A DNA stretch of 64,000 nucleotides from Paraburkholderia sp. Ac-20340 (GTDB lineage: Bacteria > Pseudomonadota > Gammaproteobacteria > Burkholderiales > Burkholderiaceae), in NCBI RefSeq assembly GCF_017104965.1, contig NZ_JAAGPR010000018.1, forward strand, positions 101,461 to 165,460. Reading direction: 5' to 3'. The translations under genes were made by a program, and so were the position numbers. The notes beneath the pieces are model-generated. The model did no database searches. It was not told the DNA's origin and saw only the letters and a list, made by a program, of their open reading frames with translations. Every line of letters starts with the position of its first letter. Within the stretch, counting starts at the first letter, position 1. This document shows positions 26,767-34,706 of this stretch, one piece after another.

Positions 26767-27414
26767 TTATCCTGTGCAGACAGATGGAACCCCGGCTTCG
26801 GTAAGTACCGGCAGCATATACCGTCGAAAGCGGGGAGTTTCGAAATACCACATCAGGCGGCTAGGCGGATTGCTTTTAACTGCCCGACCTTGCGTATAAA
26901 CCTGCTTCGTCGTGCTGCTAAATCCATCGAATTTATAGATTGGCGTCCCTTCTTCATCAAAGAATTTATCTAACAATTAGTCATAGTTTCCTTTTGCTTC
27001 CTGCAAAAGACATTGCGGCTTTACAAAGCCATCAAAATTTATTGGCGTTGGTTCTCCCGTAGGTTGCCACGCCCATTCCATGTTCCAGCCTTGATTGGTC
27101 TCACGGCCCTTATCATCCGTCGTTATCCCGTACTCGTATCCAGTGATGCGTGCCTGATAACGTCGCGGCTCGGGATTCATACTGTGGTTTCTCCGTAATT
27201 TTTCGCCGGTCTTCTCCGGCGGGCACTTGCACGGCCTCTCGCGCTCGCGGGTCCGGTCGCGTGGAAGGCTGTCCAGACCACCATCGGCGCTCGTGCCAGC
27301 ACCAGTGCCACCGGCAGAACCCGTAGCCGGAACCGGCGAAGGTAGCGGCACGGGCGTGGTCTGAAGAAGTGAGTTAACGGCGCTTGCAAGCGTAGCGGGA
27401 AAGGGAATACCCAT
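26767..27414 (-). pseudogene. Tox-REase-5 nuclease toxin (copy 1), broken by an in-frame stop
   Basis: From the ATG at 27414 the frame runs 145 codons and meets TAA (26977-26979), then continues in the same frame for 69 more codons to a second stop. In copy 2 the same position is a CAA Gln codon (GNYDQF), so one C-to-T change explains the break. The part before the stop holds the short Pro/Gly linker, PCKCPPEKTG, RYQARITGYEYG, FDGF and the QEAKG nuclease motif; the part after the stop (VKSNPPSRLMWYFETP...YMLPVL) completes the fold. It starts with an overlap to the 115-residue gene. The peptide made is probably inactive. Confidence 0.82.
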
Positions 27415-27761
27415 CAGTGATCCTCCTTTTGTTCCTGTTGTTTTTTTCGTGTGACCTGCAACAGCATTTCGAAGCGCTGCTCACCTGATGCGCCTGGTTT
27501 GTCCAGCCATGCGGCAATGGCCGGAAGCAGGTAAAAGCCGGGCGTGGTCGCTTCCAGGTAAAGAAAATCGACGGTTGGCCCGTCGTGGGTAAATCCAAGC
27601 TCCTTCGTTCGCGCATAGGCCTCGTTAAGCCAGCCGCTCAATCTCGGATCATCGGCAAGCCAGGGGTAGTCGCGCACAATATCCTCGCGAACAGCCTCCA
27701 CATAGTTGCGATCCTCATGAGCCTTCAGGATGGCCCATTGCTGTTCAGTTAGACGGTTCAT
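27414..27761 (-). CDS. Uncharacterised T6SS-linked protein, 115 residues (copy 1)
   Basis: Starts MNRLTEQQWAILKAHED, is rich in aromatic and acidic residues (YPWLADDPRLSGWLNEAYART, DFLYLEATTPGFYLLPAIAAWL) and ends in a Lys/Gln/Glu-rich helix (QVTRKKQQEQKEDH). It differs from copy 2 at only about four positions, all in the first 27 residues. No signal peptide or membrane segment. No family recognised. It sits between the DUF4123 chaperone and the toxin and overlaps both, so a role in loading or holding the toxin is plausible but unproven. Confidence 0.65.
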   Translation of the reverse strand: MNRLTEQQWAILKAHEDRNYVEAVREDIVRDYPWLADDPRLSGWLNEAYARTKELGFTHDGPTVDFLYLEATTPGFYLLPAIAAWLDKPGASGEQRFEMLLQVTRKKQQEQKEDH

Positions 27762-28026
27762 GGTCGGTGATGTAGCGCCGTTGTCCTTCGTGAAGGTATT
27801 GCCATTCGAATGCGGTCCTGAAAAGGTCGCGGTCGTCCGCGCTTCGGTACGCTTCGTTCAGTGCATGGATGACCCTGGGATCCCAGAAACGCAACAGGGC
27901 CGCGCGCCCGTTCGGCAATAGGGTGTTCAGGTGCGGGCGCAGCCTCGCTGCCTGTTCCTCGATATCTCGCCAGGCAATCAGCCAGATAACGCCGGGACGA
28001 GCCAGTTCGAATTTGCCCATGTCCAC
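27745..28026 (-). pseudogene. DUF4123 chaperone fragment (copy 1), N-terminus missing
   Basis: The 90 residues from GKFELARPGVIWLIAW to ITDHEPSN are the same as the C-terminal half of the full-length gene at 31.6-32.1 kb. The N-terminal half is absent: homology stops at about 28,020, the end of the repeat. A chance AAGGTGG and ATG lie just before the break, so a stub could be made, but it lacks half the fold. Confidence 0.8.
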
Positions 28027-28090
28027 CTTAATCTAGTGCACGCCAGTCCATAGGGCATTACCCCCTACGGCTTGCACATCACGCCATCAA

Positions 28091-29287
28091 TCAAAGTGCC
28101 CTGAGAAGTTGCCAGGTCACTACTCGGCCGTCGATTTCGGGCATCGGTACACCGTGAGCGATCGTCTGTGGGCCTAAGTGCTTGGCCTCCTCGCACAGCC
28201 ACACGCCCGGATATGGGCACGGCGTACCCGACCTGATGCGGAGATAAAAGGATTCGGCCTTGACTTTGGTCGCCGATGGATCATCAGCGCTTTCTTGTTG
28301 CGATGGTGGCGGGGCATCAAAGCGCCGTAGCCATAGATTGCTGGTGCGCTGATTAAAGCGCATTTCACCTCCCACCGAACCGTAGTGCAGTGAGCCGATG
28401 TCATCTACGCGCAGCGGCCTGATGGCTTCATTCACTTTGACGTAAAGTTCAGGTTTTGGATCGACATCGGCTTTGCCTAATTGTGGCCAGTTGCCTGCCC
28501 GAATCATGCTGCCCCATTCGTAAGGGATCACTTCGATTCGATCGTCATCGAGCTTGGCTTTCAATTCTTCGGGCGTGCCGAGTTTGGCGAGCCAATGGTG
28601 AGCGATGAAGGTGTACCAGTTGAGGGAGCGGTAGCCGGTTTGCCCCGTCTTCGGAGCGAAAGGGCCGCAGATATCAACCCCGCGATATGCCCAAGCGGTT
28701 TCGTATTCGGTATGTTGGAAGTCTTCCCACTCGAAAGATTCTTGGACACCGAATCCTGCTGCTCCGTGCAGTGGGCGAAGCAGTTGACAGTACGCTTTTA
28801 ACATCTCTCTTAGCTCTCTGCGTCCATCCCCTTTAAGCACGTCAACGGGAAGATAGATACGGATGCATGTCATATCTTTGTGCGTTCTTTCAAACCAGCC
28901 GGCGGGAGAATAAGCGGAAAACAAGTAGCTGCTTGTTTGTGAAAATCCCGCATTCGATGACCAACGAAAAGACAGCGGCGTATTGGGACCGCAGTTTTCA
29001 ATGAAATGAATGCATTTTTTAATGGCATCGTCAGTGCATGCCTGTTCGATCATTTTTTCTTCCGGCGACAAGACGAAGCCCCAAGTCAGTTCGTTACGGA
29101 ATGAGTTGTGGAATGTCTTTAGCGCTTCGGCTATGTGCTTGCGTCGAATCGGCAAATAAGCGTCCACCAGATAGAACACAGCTACTAGCCCAACCTGCTG
29201 CACAGGCTTGGCCGTGTCGGCTTCATCCATGAAGGTGACGTGCCAGCGTTCGGCGTCAAACGCATCGAAGAATTCTTTTTCGTTCAT
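28091..29287 (-). CDS. DUF3396 type VI immunity family protein
   Basis: 398 residues, soluble. The N-terminal two thirds resemble the DUF3396 family of T6SS immunity proteins (VFYLVDAYLPIRRKHIAEALKTF, LTWGFVLSP, YGVQ-like FGVQESFEWEDFQ, GVDICGPFAPKTGQTGYRSLNWYTF). The C-terminal tail (RIRSGTPCPYPGVWLCEEAKHL...MPEIDGRVVTWQL) resembles a small appended domain seen in Imm71/72-like proteins. Its ATG overlaps the stop of the upstream effector remnant (ATGA), the usual coupling of toxin and immunity genes. Base composition is lower in GC than the core genome. The target toxin is no longer whole. Confidence 0.65.
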   Translation of the reverse strand: MNEKEFFDAFDAERWHVTFMDEADTAKPVQQVGLVAVFYLVDAYLPIRRKHIAEALKTFHNSFRNELTWGFVLSPEEKMIEQACTDDAIKKCIHFIENCGPNTPLSFRWSSNAGFSQTSSYLFSAYSPAGWFERTHKDMTCIRIYLPVDVLKGDGRRELREMLKAYCQLLRPLHGAAGFGVQESFEWEDFQHTEYETAWAYRGVDICGPFAPKTGQTGYRSLNWYTFIAHHWLAKLGTPEELKAKLDDDRIEVIPYEWGSMIRAGNWPQLGKADVDPKPELYVKVNEAIRPLRVDDIGSLHYGSVGGEMRFNQRTSNLWLRRFDAPPPSQQESADDPSATKVKAESFYLRIRSGTPCPYPGVWLCEEAKHLGPQTIAHGVPMPEIDGRVVTWQLLRAL

Positions 29288-29547
29288 CTTGTGCTTCCCG
29301 GTGCATCAGGCCAGAAGAGATAACGCTTCTCGCTTTGGAGTTGATATTGCTGCTGTCTTTCCCATTCCCGGTAAGCCTCTGAACAGCGCTGTTGCTCGGG
29401 CGTCAGGGCAGGCGTTACTCTCGGCACGTTGGCGGGTTGCGCCGCCAACTTGTCGGTGGCAGTGGCCGCTGCTCCTGCCGTTCCCGCCGCGCGGGCTACG
29501 CGGGCGGCGCGCAGGTAGCGATCAAACTGAATGACCTTGGCTCCCGC
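29284..29547 (-). pseudogene. C-terminal remnant of a second T6SS effector
   Basis: About 87 codons in frame from AGAKVIQFDRYLRAARVARA to LFWPDAPGSTR, overlapping the DUF3396 immunity gene by four bases. The end has an effector-like basic/aromatic tail (EAYREWERQQQYQLQSEKRYLFW). The upstream part of the reading frame is not effector sequence but an IS3-family transposase fragment. This looks like the tail of the toxin that the DUF3396 protein neutralises; the toxin class cannot be told because the catalytic part is gone. Confidence 0.55.
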
Positions 29548-29700
29548 ACTAGCCGAAACAACGCGGCGGATTTCCTCGACCATGCTCGCATCGCCGGTCT
29601 GCCTTGATTGACGGTAGCTGGACGCGACAGTCGTGCCGATACGTTCGAGCGCGACACGCCGATGACTTCACAGAGCAGCTTCCCTGGTTGTCTATATGAA
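29548..29700 (-). mobile_element. IS3-family transposase (OrfB) fragment
   Basis: Minus-strand reading gives LCEVIGVSRSNVSARLSRPAT, the N-terminal helix-turn-helix segment typical of IS3-group OrfB, and in the next frame MVEEIRRVVSAS, the segment that follows it. A frameshift lies between them. No complete transposase or paired terminal repeats are present, so this is a relic. Confidence 0.65.
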
Positions 29701-29902
29701 CGTCTCCCGTTTGAGCAGGTTTTCGCGTGTTAACGGACAGGTTGGGTTGCGGCTCTATATTCGGCCTGTTTGCAGCCAGTACTACCGCTGCGGGCCCCTA
29801 TGAGATCCGCTGGCTCGTGCCTCACTCCTCCGGCGAGCTCAAGGCTCTACGACCAGTTCAGGCTTGACGAGTCACGGTCCTACCTGGTTTGTCATCACAG
29901 TT
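29701..29902. other. Non-coding stretch between IS relic and repeat copy 2
   Basis: 202 bases that may include further decayed transposon sequence. No gene or clear terminal repeat recognised. Confidence 0.4.
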
Positions 29903-29906
29903 GACC

Positions 29907-30641
29907 TTAAAGGTCTACGAATCGCGGCAACAGGTCCTGATCGGCAAGACGGATTTCAATGTCGTTCGCAGCCTTGACGTGAGCCCGGTTGTTCACATCG
30001 AACACTTCATCCGTCACGCTGACAATGATTGTGCCTTGCTGCTGGCCGTCGCGCATGACCGGAATCAGGGCGCGTGCTTCGGGCACTTGGGCCGATGTGA
30101 GCGCGTGCGGTAGGTAGAGTATCCAGCTTACGCCGGGGCGATCTTCAAACATTTTTTCCTTGAAATAATAATACGGACCAAATGTGATGTAGAACGAGCC
30201 GTAAATTTCTACAACTTGAGCAATAACATCTGCAGCTGATTTGTAGTCGCCAAGACGGGAATCCCGATTTTCACCTCCCTCGTTCAGAGAGATATCAAGC
30301 GATTTTGGGAAAACATCTCCGCCATCGATTTCCACTGTTATTGATGCACCAACTCGGTCCGATTTAATTCCATTCCATATTCCAATTGATTTTGGGTCAT
30401 CTTTGTTTTTTCTCGCATACTCTTTTGATAGAACATCTACGGCGGTTGATGATGGATCTTTGTCATCATAGGCTCGATACTGAAGTGCTTCCTGTTCGCT
30501 TTCGCCCTGTAGATACCATTCGCCCAACGTCCGATCCTTATTTTTCAATAAATCTATGATTGGCCGCAGGCGGCTCAAGTGAAACTGCCAATCTGCATTA
30601 GTTAGATCGGTGCGATCACGATGTTGCTCTGACAGATTCAT
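29907..30641 (-). CDS. Imm52-type immunity protein (copy 2)
   Basis: 244 residues from the ATG at 30641, which has GAGG nine bases upstream; an earlier in-frame start lies inside the toxin gene. The N-terminal half carries LSRLRPIIDLLKNKDRTLGEWYLQGES, IGIWNGIKSD and EIYGSFYITFGPYYYF; the C-terminal third is nearly the same as in copy 1. The N-terminal half is AT-rich compared with its flanks. It follows the intact toxin by seven bases and is the presumed specific antidote. The Imm52 label rests on motif memory and context. Confidence 0.7.
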   Translation of the reverse strand: MNLSEQHRDRTDLTNADWQFHLSRLRPIIDLLKNKDRTLGEWYLQGESEQEALQYRAYDDKDPSSTAVDVLSKEYARKNKDDPKSIGIWNGIKSDRVGASITVEIDGGDVFPKSLDISLNEGGENRDSRLGDYKSAADVIAQVVEIYGSFYITFGPYYYFKEKMFEDRPGVSWILYLPHALTSAQVPEARALIPVMRDGQQQGTIIVSVTDEVFDVNNRAHVKAANDIEIRLADQDLLPRFVDL

Positions 30642-30648
30642 TATTTCC

Positions 30649-31266
30649 TCACTGCTGAAGAACGGAAGAAACGCCAAACCTTTGCAGTATTGGCAACATA
30701 TATTCTCTCGTTTTTGATGTCTGAAAATACCATATTAATTTGGCGGGTGGATTGCTGCGTACGATTGCTCCTTGCTTCTTAATTTGTTCGGCCATGCTTG
30801 TAAATCCCTTAAAGAAATCAAACGGCTTCCCATTTGCACCGATAAATTGATCGTAGTTTCCCTTGGCTTCCTGCAAGAGGCATTGGGAAGCCTGAAATCC
30901 ATCAAAGTCGATGTCAAGCCAGTCCCATTCCATATTCCAGCCTTCGTTGGTCTCGCGGCCTTTTCCATCCGCTGTTACTCCATACTCAAAGCCCGTAATG
31001 CGCGCTTGATAGCGCCGTGGCTCCGGGTTCATGCTGTGGTTCCTCCGCACCTTCTTGCCGGTCTTCTCCGGCGGGCACTTGCACGGCCTATCGCGCTCGC
31101 GGGTCCGGTCGCGTGGAAGGCTGTCCAGGCCACCATCGGCGCTCGTGCCAGCACCAGTGCCACCGGCAGAACCCGTAGCCGGAACCGGCGAAGGTAGCGG
31201 CACGGGCATGGTCTGAAGAAGTGAGTTAGCGGCGCTTGCAAGCGTAGCGGGAAAGGGAATACCCAT
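30649..31266 (-). CDS. Tox-REase-5 nuclease effector of the T6SS
   Basis: 205 residues. Residues 1-80 are a short N-terminus with a Pro/Gly/Ala linker and PCKCPPEKTGK. The toxin domain (about 85-205) has RYQARITGFEYG, WNMEWDWLDIDFDGF (metal-binding Asp), CLLQEAKGNYDQF (the Glu-x-Lys of a PD-(D/E)XK fold) and VRSNPPAKLIWYFQTS, which match the Tox-REase-5 family of polymorphic-toxin nucleases. Expected to cut nucleic acid in the target cell. No signal peptide, so delivery through VgrG with the DUF4123 chaperone is likely. It overlaps the upstream gene (TGATG) and precedes its immunity gene. Confidence 0.8.
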   Translation of the reverse strand: MGIPFPATLASAANSLLQTMPVPLPSPVPATGSAGGTGAGTSADGGLDSLPRDRTRERDRPCKCPPEKTGKKVRRNHSMNPEPRRYQARITGFEYGVTADGKGRETNEGWNMEWDWLDIDFDGFQASQCLLQEAKGNYDQFIGANGKPFDFFKGFTSMAEQIKKQGAIVRSNPPAKLIWYFQTSKTREYMLPILQRFGVSSVLQQ

Positions 31267-31613
31267 CAGTGATCCTCCTTTTGTTCCTGTTGTTTTTTTC
31301 GCGTGACCTGCAACAGCATTTCGAAGCGCTGCTCACCTGACGCGCCTGGTTTGTCCAGCCATGCGGCAATGGCCGGAAGCAGGTAAAAGCCGGGCGTGGT
31401 CGCTTCCAGGTAAAGGAAATCGACGGTTGGCCCGTCGTGGGTAAATCCAAGCTCCTTCGTTCGCGCATAGGCCTCGTTAAGCCAGCCGCTCAATCTCGGA
31501 TCATCGGCAAGCCAGGGGTAGTCGCGCACAATATTCCCGCGAACAGCTTCCACATAGTTGCAATCCTCATGAGCCTTCAGGATGGCCCATTGCTGTTCAG
31601 TTAGATGGTTCAT
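31266..31613 (-). CDS. Uncharacterised T6SS-linked protein, 115 residues (copy 2)
   Basis: MNHLTEQQWAILKAHEDCN...KQQEQKEDH. Almost the same as copy 1. Predicted soluble, probably mostly helical. It overlaps the chaperone gene by 17 bases and the toxin gene by one base, so four genes from chaperone to toxin are translated as a tight unit. No known family; possible jobs are co-chaperone, adaptor between toxin and VgrG, or a toxin N-terminal module split off as its own gene. Confidence 0.68.
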   Translation of the reverse strand: MNHLTEQQWAILKAHEDCNYVEAVRGNIVRDYPWLADDPRLSGWLNEAYARTKELGFTHDGPTVDFLYLEATTPGFYLLPAIAAWLDKPGASGEQRFEMLLQVTRKKQQEQKEDH

Positions 31614-32106
31614 GGTCGGTGATGTAGCGCCGTTGTCCTTCGTGAAGGTATTGCCATTCGAATGCGGTCCTGAAAAGGTCGCGGTCGTCCGCGCTTCGGT
31701 ACGCTTCGTTCAGTGCATGGATGACCCTGGGATCCCAGAAACGCAACAGGGCCGCGCGCCCGTTCGGCAATAGGGTGTTCAGGTGCGGGCGCAGCCTCGC
31801 TGCCTGTTCCTCGATATCTCGCCAGGCAATCAGCCAGATAACGCCGGGACGAGCCAGTTCGAATTTGCCCAGGTCCGCAACGTGGTCGCCCGAGTTTTCG
31901 GGGTCGATCAGCCACGGTCCCGCGGGTGCAAGTGCCGCTTCTTTTGTTCCCGCAAAGAGCGATGCCACATAGTCGCCGTGCGGATCCAGCGTCTGCCCCG
32001 TGTGCTGCTGATACTGGAGCCCGTCCACAAGCGCCAGCACGCGCAACGGGCCGTTAAAGCACTGCGAATGGCGCTGTAGGTGTTCTGCTACCGAAATGGG
32101 GATCAT
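31597..32106 (-). CDS. DUF4123 effector chaperone (Tap/TEC-like)
   Basis: 169 residues from the ATG at 32106, which overlaps the vgrG stop (TAATG); a longer frame would run further into vgrG. LRVLALVDGLQYQQ starts the DUF4123 fold, and AGPWLIDPE, VIWLIAWRDIEEQAARLRPHLNTLLPNGRAALLRFWDPRVI (the conserved W.S..p...l..hLr.l......g...lfRfyDPrv pattern) identify it. DUF4123 proteins bind an effector and help mount it on a specific VgrG. Position directly after vgrG fits. Confidence 0.85.
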   Translation of the reverse strand: MIPISVAEHLQRHSQCFNGPLRVLALVDGLQYQQHTGQTLDPHGDYVASLFAGTKEAALAPAGPWLIDPENSGDHVADLGKFELARPGVIWLIAWRDIEEQAARLRPHLNTLLPNGRAALLRFWDPRVIHALNEAYRSADDRDLFRTAFEWQYLHEGQRRYITDHEPSN

Positions 32107-34217
32107 TAGCGCTCCAGGGTCATCGCGCCATTTGCGGCAGCGTGGATAAGACACTCCAGGCAGATATCGCTCGCTACACCAGCATTGGGCTGGCCGTTGA
32201 AACTGAATACATTGCCCTTGCCCTCACCGCCGCCCTCAAGCGGCCCCTTGAACGTGATAGCAATCCCTTCAATCGTGATGCCGCCATCGTCCACGGTAAT
32301 CGACCCGCCCGGCCCACGAAACACGGCCCGGTCGCCAGCCTTGAGTTCGAAGTGCTGCGTCTGATCCCGAATGCTCTGGCCTGCACTGAGCCTGTGGTGG
32401 CCTTGCACGGTCTGCTCAACATGCCCGCCCACATCGACGATGTGATTGGCCGTAGTCTGGTCCTTGCGGTGATTACTGACCTGCTCGATGCGGTCCTTGC
32501 CAACGTTGACCGTGTGATTGCGTTCGATGAATAGAGACGCATCCTGTCCAACTGTGTGGCGGCGGTTGCGCCCGATGCTCACCTGCTCATCGTTGCCGAC
32601 GCTCTCGGTCCGGTCGTGCCCGATATCGATCGTTTCGTCATGCTCGACGTTTTCCTTCCGGTCATTGCCCACAAATGTGGTTTCATCGTGGTTGACGTGA
32701 AGGTTCTGGTCCTTCTGCGCATGAACGAAAATCTCTTCCTGTCCCGCCTCGTCCTCAAATCGTAATTCGTTGTAGCCTTCGCCCTTGTGCGTTTGACTTT
32801 TGATCGTCATGCGCGTCTTGTGGCGCGGCAGTTCGTAGGGCGGCAGGTTCAGCGCGTCGTATACGCGGCCGATGATGATGGGCTGATCGGGGTCCCCATC
32901 CAGATATGAGACAAGGACCTCCTGCCCGATGCGCGGTATCGCCATGTGCCCCCAGGTCGCGCCTGCCCAGTTCTGCGCTACGCGTATCCAGCACGTGCTG
33001 TGCTCGTCGTTCCTGCCCCTGCGGTCCCAGGCAAACTGCACAACCACGCGACCATCGTTATCGCAATAAATTTCTTCGCCAGCGGGACCGGTGACGAACG
33101 CGGTCTGCGGACCCTCAATCACGGGCCTGGGCAGCAGCGCCGGTTTCCATTCGACATCGTCAGGGATCACTTCGGCCTCGTAGCGATAGCTTGTGCCGTG
33201 TTCCGCGCTCGCGCTCTCTTCCTCCTGGCTCACGTGCTGCACGCCGTAATGCGTCATGCGCACGGGACGCCAGCTACGGTTCCATTCTTCACGCGGATGG
33301 CCTTCCAGTTTGAAGGCCATGCCAGGAATCAGACGTGCGTCGTCGCCTTCGATGAGGGCAAGCCGCGCGTCGTTACGCAGCGCCAGCAGCCGCGTCTGGT
33401 TCATCGGCTTGCCAGCGGCATCCTGCTTGTATCCTCCCGGATAATGGAATTTTTCGTAGCCACCTTGCCGGTCGAAGCTCGCGGCTTCGCTACGGTGTTC
33501 CTGCGAATATCTCGGATTCCGGTATGTGTAATCCCTTGACACGCTACGGCTGGTTCGCACATTTTCCGCGTACAGGAAGTTCCACAAGCATGGTTCGGGC
33601 TGGTCAGCGCCCGGCGACGGGTTATAGACGACCGGTTCGCGGCCGATGGCTCCATGCACGATCAGGCGGTCGCCGTGAATCAGCCGATGCCCTTTTTCTG
33701 AGAATTCATACGCCGCATAGATCCCTTCGTCTGCCGCCACGCGATTGATGAAATGCCACGTGGTTTCACCAGGCTGAACGCAATATTCGCGCGTCAGGTG
33801 CTCGCCAAACATGCGCTGTTCGTAATCAGTGATTCCCAGTTCCTTGATGCGGCTCGCCAATATCTGCGCAATAGAGACCTGCTGGTGGATACGCCAGTCG
33901 CTGCACAACTCGGCGCGACTGAGCATCGGGCTGATAACCACCCGATAGCGTGTTCGCCTGAACCCGGTTGCGCCTTGCTCGAAGAGGCTGACGACCCCGT
34001 TCACATACCGCACAGGTGTCTCGCCGCGCCAGATGGTGAGCGTCGCGGGCTGATCGAGGACTTTCTGAAAATCGACAGCGGGATTTTGACTGGACAGTTC
34101 GACGGTAAGTTTGAAGGACTCTGAAAGACCTTCAACAAGTTCAAACTCCACAACTTCAAAAGGCACGCGGGCGGTGCACATCTCGAAGGTAAAACGCACG
34201 TCGCTTTGTCGAGGCAT
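32106..34217 (-). CDS. vgrG: Type VI secretion spike protein VgrG
   Basis: 703 residues from the ATG at 34217 (MPRQSDVRFTFEM); upstream in-frame codons give a non-conserved extension. The Gp27-like base spans about 1-380 (LTIWRGE, GYVQPGET-like CVQPGETTWHFINRVAADEGIYAAYEF). The OB/Gp5 region has VTGPAGEEIYCDNDGRVVVQFAWDRRG and WIRVAQNWAGATWGHMAIPRIGQEVLVSYLDGDPDQPIIIGRVYD. The C-terminal beta-helix needle has about ten repeats of the G-N-D-R-x-E-x-V type. The end is short, with two Cys and no added toxin domain, so cargo must be non-covalent. It heads the effector operon; no other T6SS structural gene is near. Confidence 0.95.
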   Translation of the reverse strand: MPRQSDVRFTFEMCTARVPFEVVEFELVEGLSESFKLTVELSSQNPAVDFQKVLDQPATLTIWRGETPVRYVNGVVSLFEQGATGFRRTRYRVVISPMLSRAELCSDWRIHQQVSIAQILASRIKELGITDYEQRMFGEHLTREYCVQPGETTWHFINRVAADEGIYAAYEFSEKGHRLIHGDRLIVHGAIGREPVVYNPSPGADQPEPCLWNFLYAENVRTSRSVSRDYTYRNPRYSQEHRSEAASFDRQGGYEKFHYPGGYKQDAAGKPMNQTRLLALRNDARLALIEGDDARLIPGMAFKLEGHPREEWNRSWRPVRMTHYGVQHVSQEEESASAEHGTSYRYEAEVIPDDVEWKPALLPRPVIEGPQTAFVTGPAGEEIYCDNDGRVVVQFAWDRRGRNDEHSTCWIRVAQNWAGATWGHMAIPRIGQEVLVSYLDGDPDQPIIIGRVYDALNLPPYELPRHKTRMTIKSQTHKGEGYNELRFEDEAGQEEIFVHAQKDQNLHVNHDETTFVGNDRKENVEHDETIDIGHDRTESVGNDEQVSIGRNRRHTVGQDASLFIERNHTVNVGKDRIEQVSNHRKDQTTANHIVDVGGHVEQTVQGHHRLSAGQSIRDQTQHFELKAGDRAVFRGPGGSITVDDGGITIEGIAITFKGPLEGGGEGKGNVFSFNGQPNAGVASDICLECLIHAAANGAMTLER

Positions 34218-34706
34218 ACGCGTTTTCCTGGCTGGACAATGGTGAAGTTGTCCGAAGCTGGTGGCATTGCCAATGCTTCGGGCGATCGCGCCATTAAGTG
34301 CGCGAACAACCACTTGAAGCTAGCAGCGCATGGCTGGGGGCGAAATGGGAAAATTCCGATTTGGGGTGTCGGCTTTTTGATTTCCCCGATTGGCAATCAA
34401 CCGCGCGGAACATGGCCCGGCGCTCGGCTGGCTTCGCCGCACTGCTCGACCGCTCCGCGCTCGGCAGGGCGGTGTGCAGCGATTTTCGCGCCGCGCTTCA
34501 TGAACGCGTTGCGTGCGACCAGTATCTCGGCCTCAACGTCTGTAAAGATGGGCTTCAGTTCGACCGCTCCCGGCGTCATAGCTCACCCGCTGATGCGTTC
34601 CGCCACCGCTGCACGAAGCGAAGCGCGGTGTTTTCCTCGATCCAGGCGCGATGTCCGGCTCATTGCTCGGGTGAGTTGCGCGGGCGCGCGTGACAGTAGG
34701 GGCTTT
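34218..34706. other. Stretch upstream of vgrG, no gene recognised
   Basis: 489 bases that should contain the vgrG promoter. A 60-codon minus-strand frame at 34397-34579 (containing LKPIFTDVEAEILVARNAF) has no ribosome site or known family and could be a gene relic. No clear promoter pair was identified. Confidence 0.45.

Larger units (their letters stand above)
26025..28020. repeat. Direct repeat copy 1 of the effector-immunity cassette
   Basis: Starts GACCTTAAAGGTCTACGAATC and ends near GAATTTGCCCA; the same boundaries occur at 29903-31871 in the same orientation. The first roughly 170 bases and the last roughly 860 bases are almost identical between copies; about 1 kb in the middle has diverged. 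Confidence 0.9.
29903..31872. repeat. Direct repeat copy 2 of the effector-immunity cassette
   Basis: Same boundaries and orientation as 26025-28020. Here the homology continues into a full-length chaperone gene and vgrG, so this is the copy in its original setting. Confidence 0.9.

Noticed and set aside
34397..34579. 60-codon minus-strand frame upstream of vgrG as a gene
   Set aside because: No ribosome site and no recognised family; kept only as a possible relic in the description of the gap.
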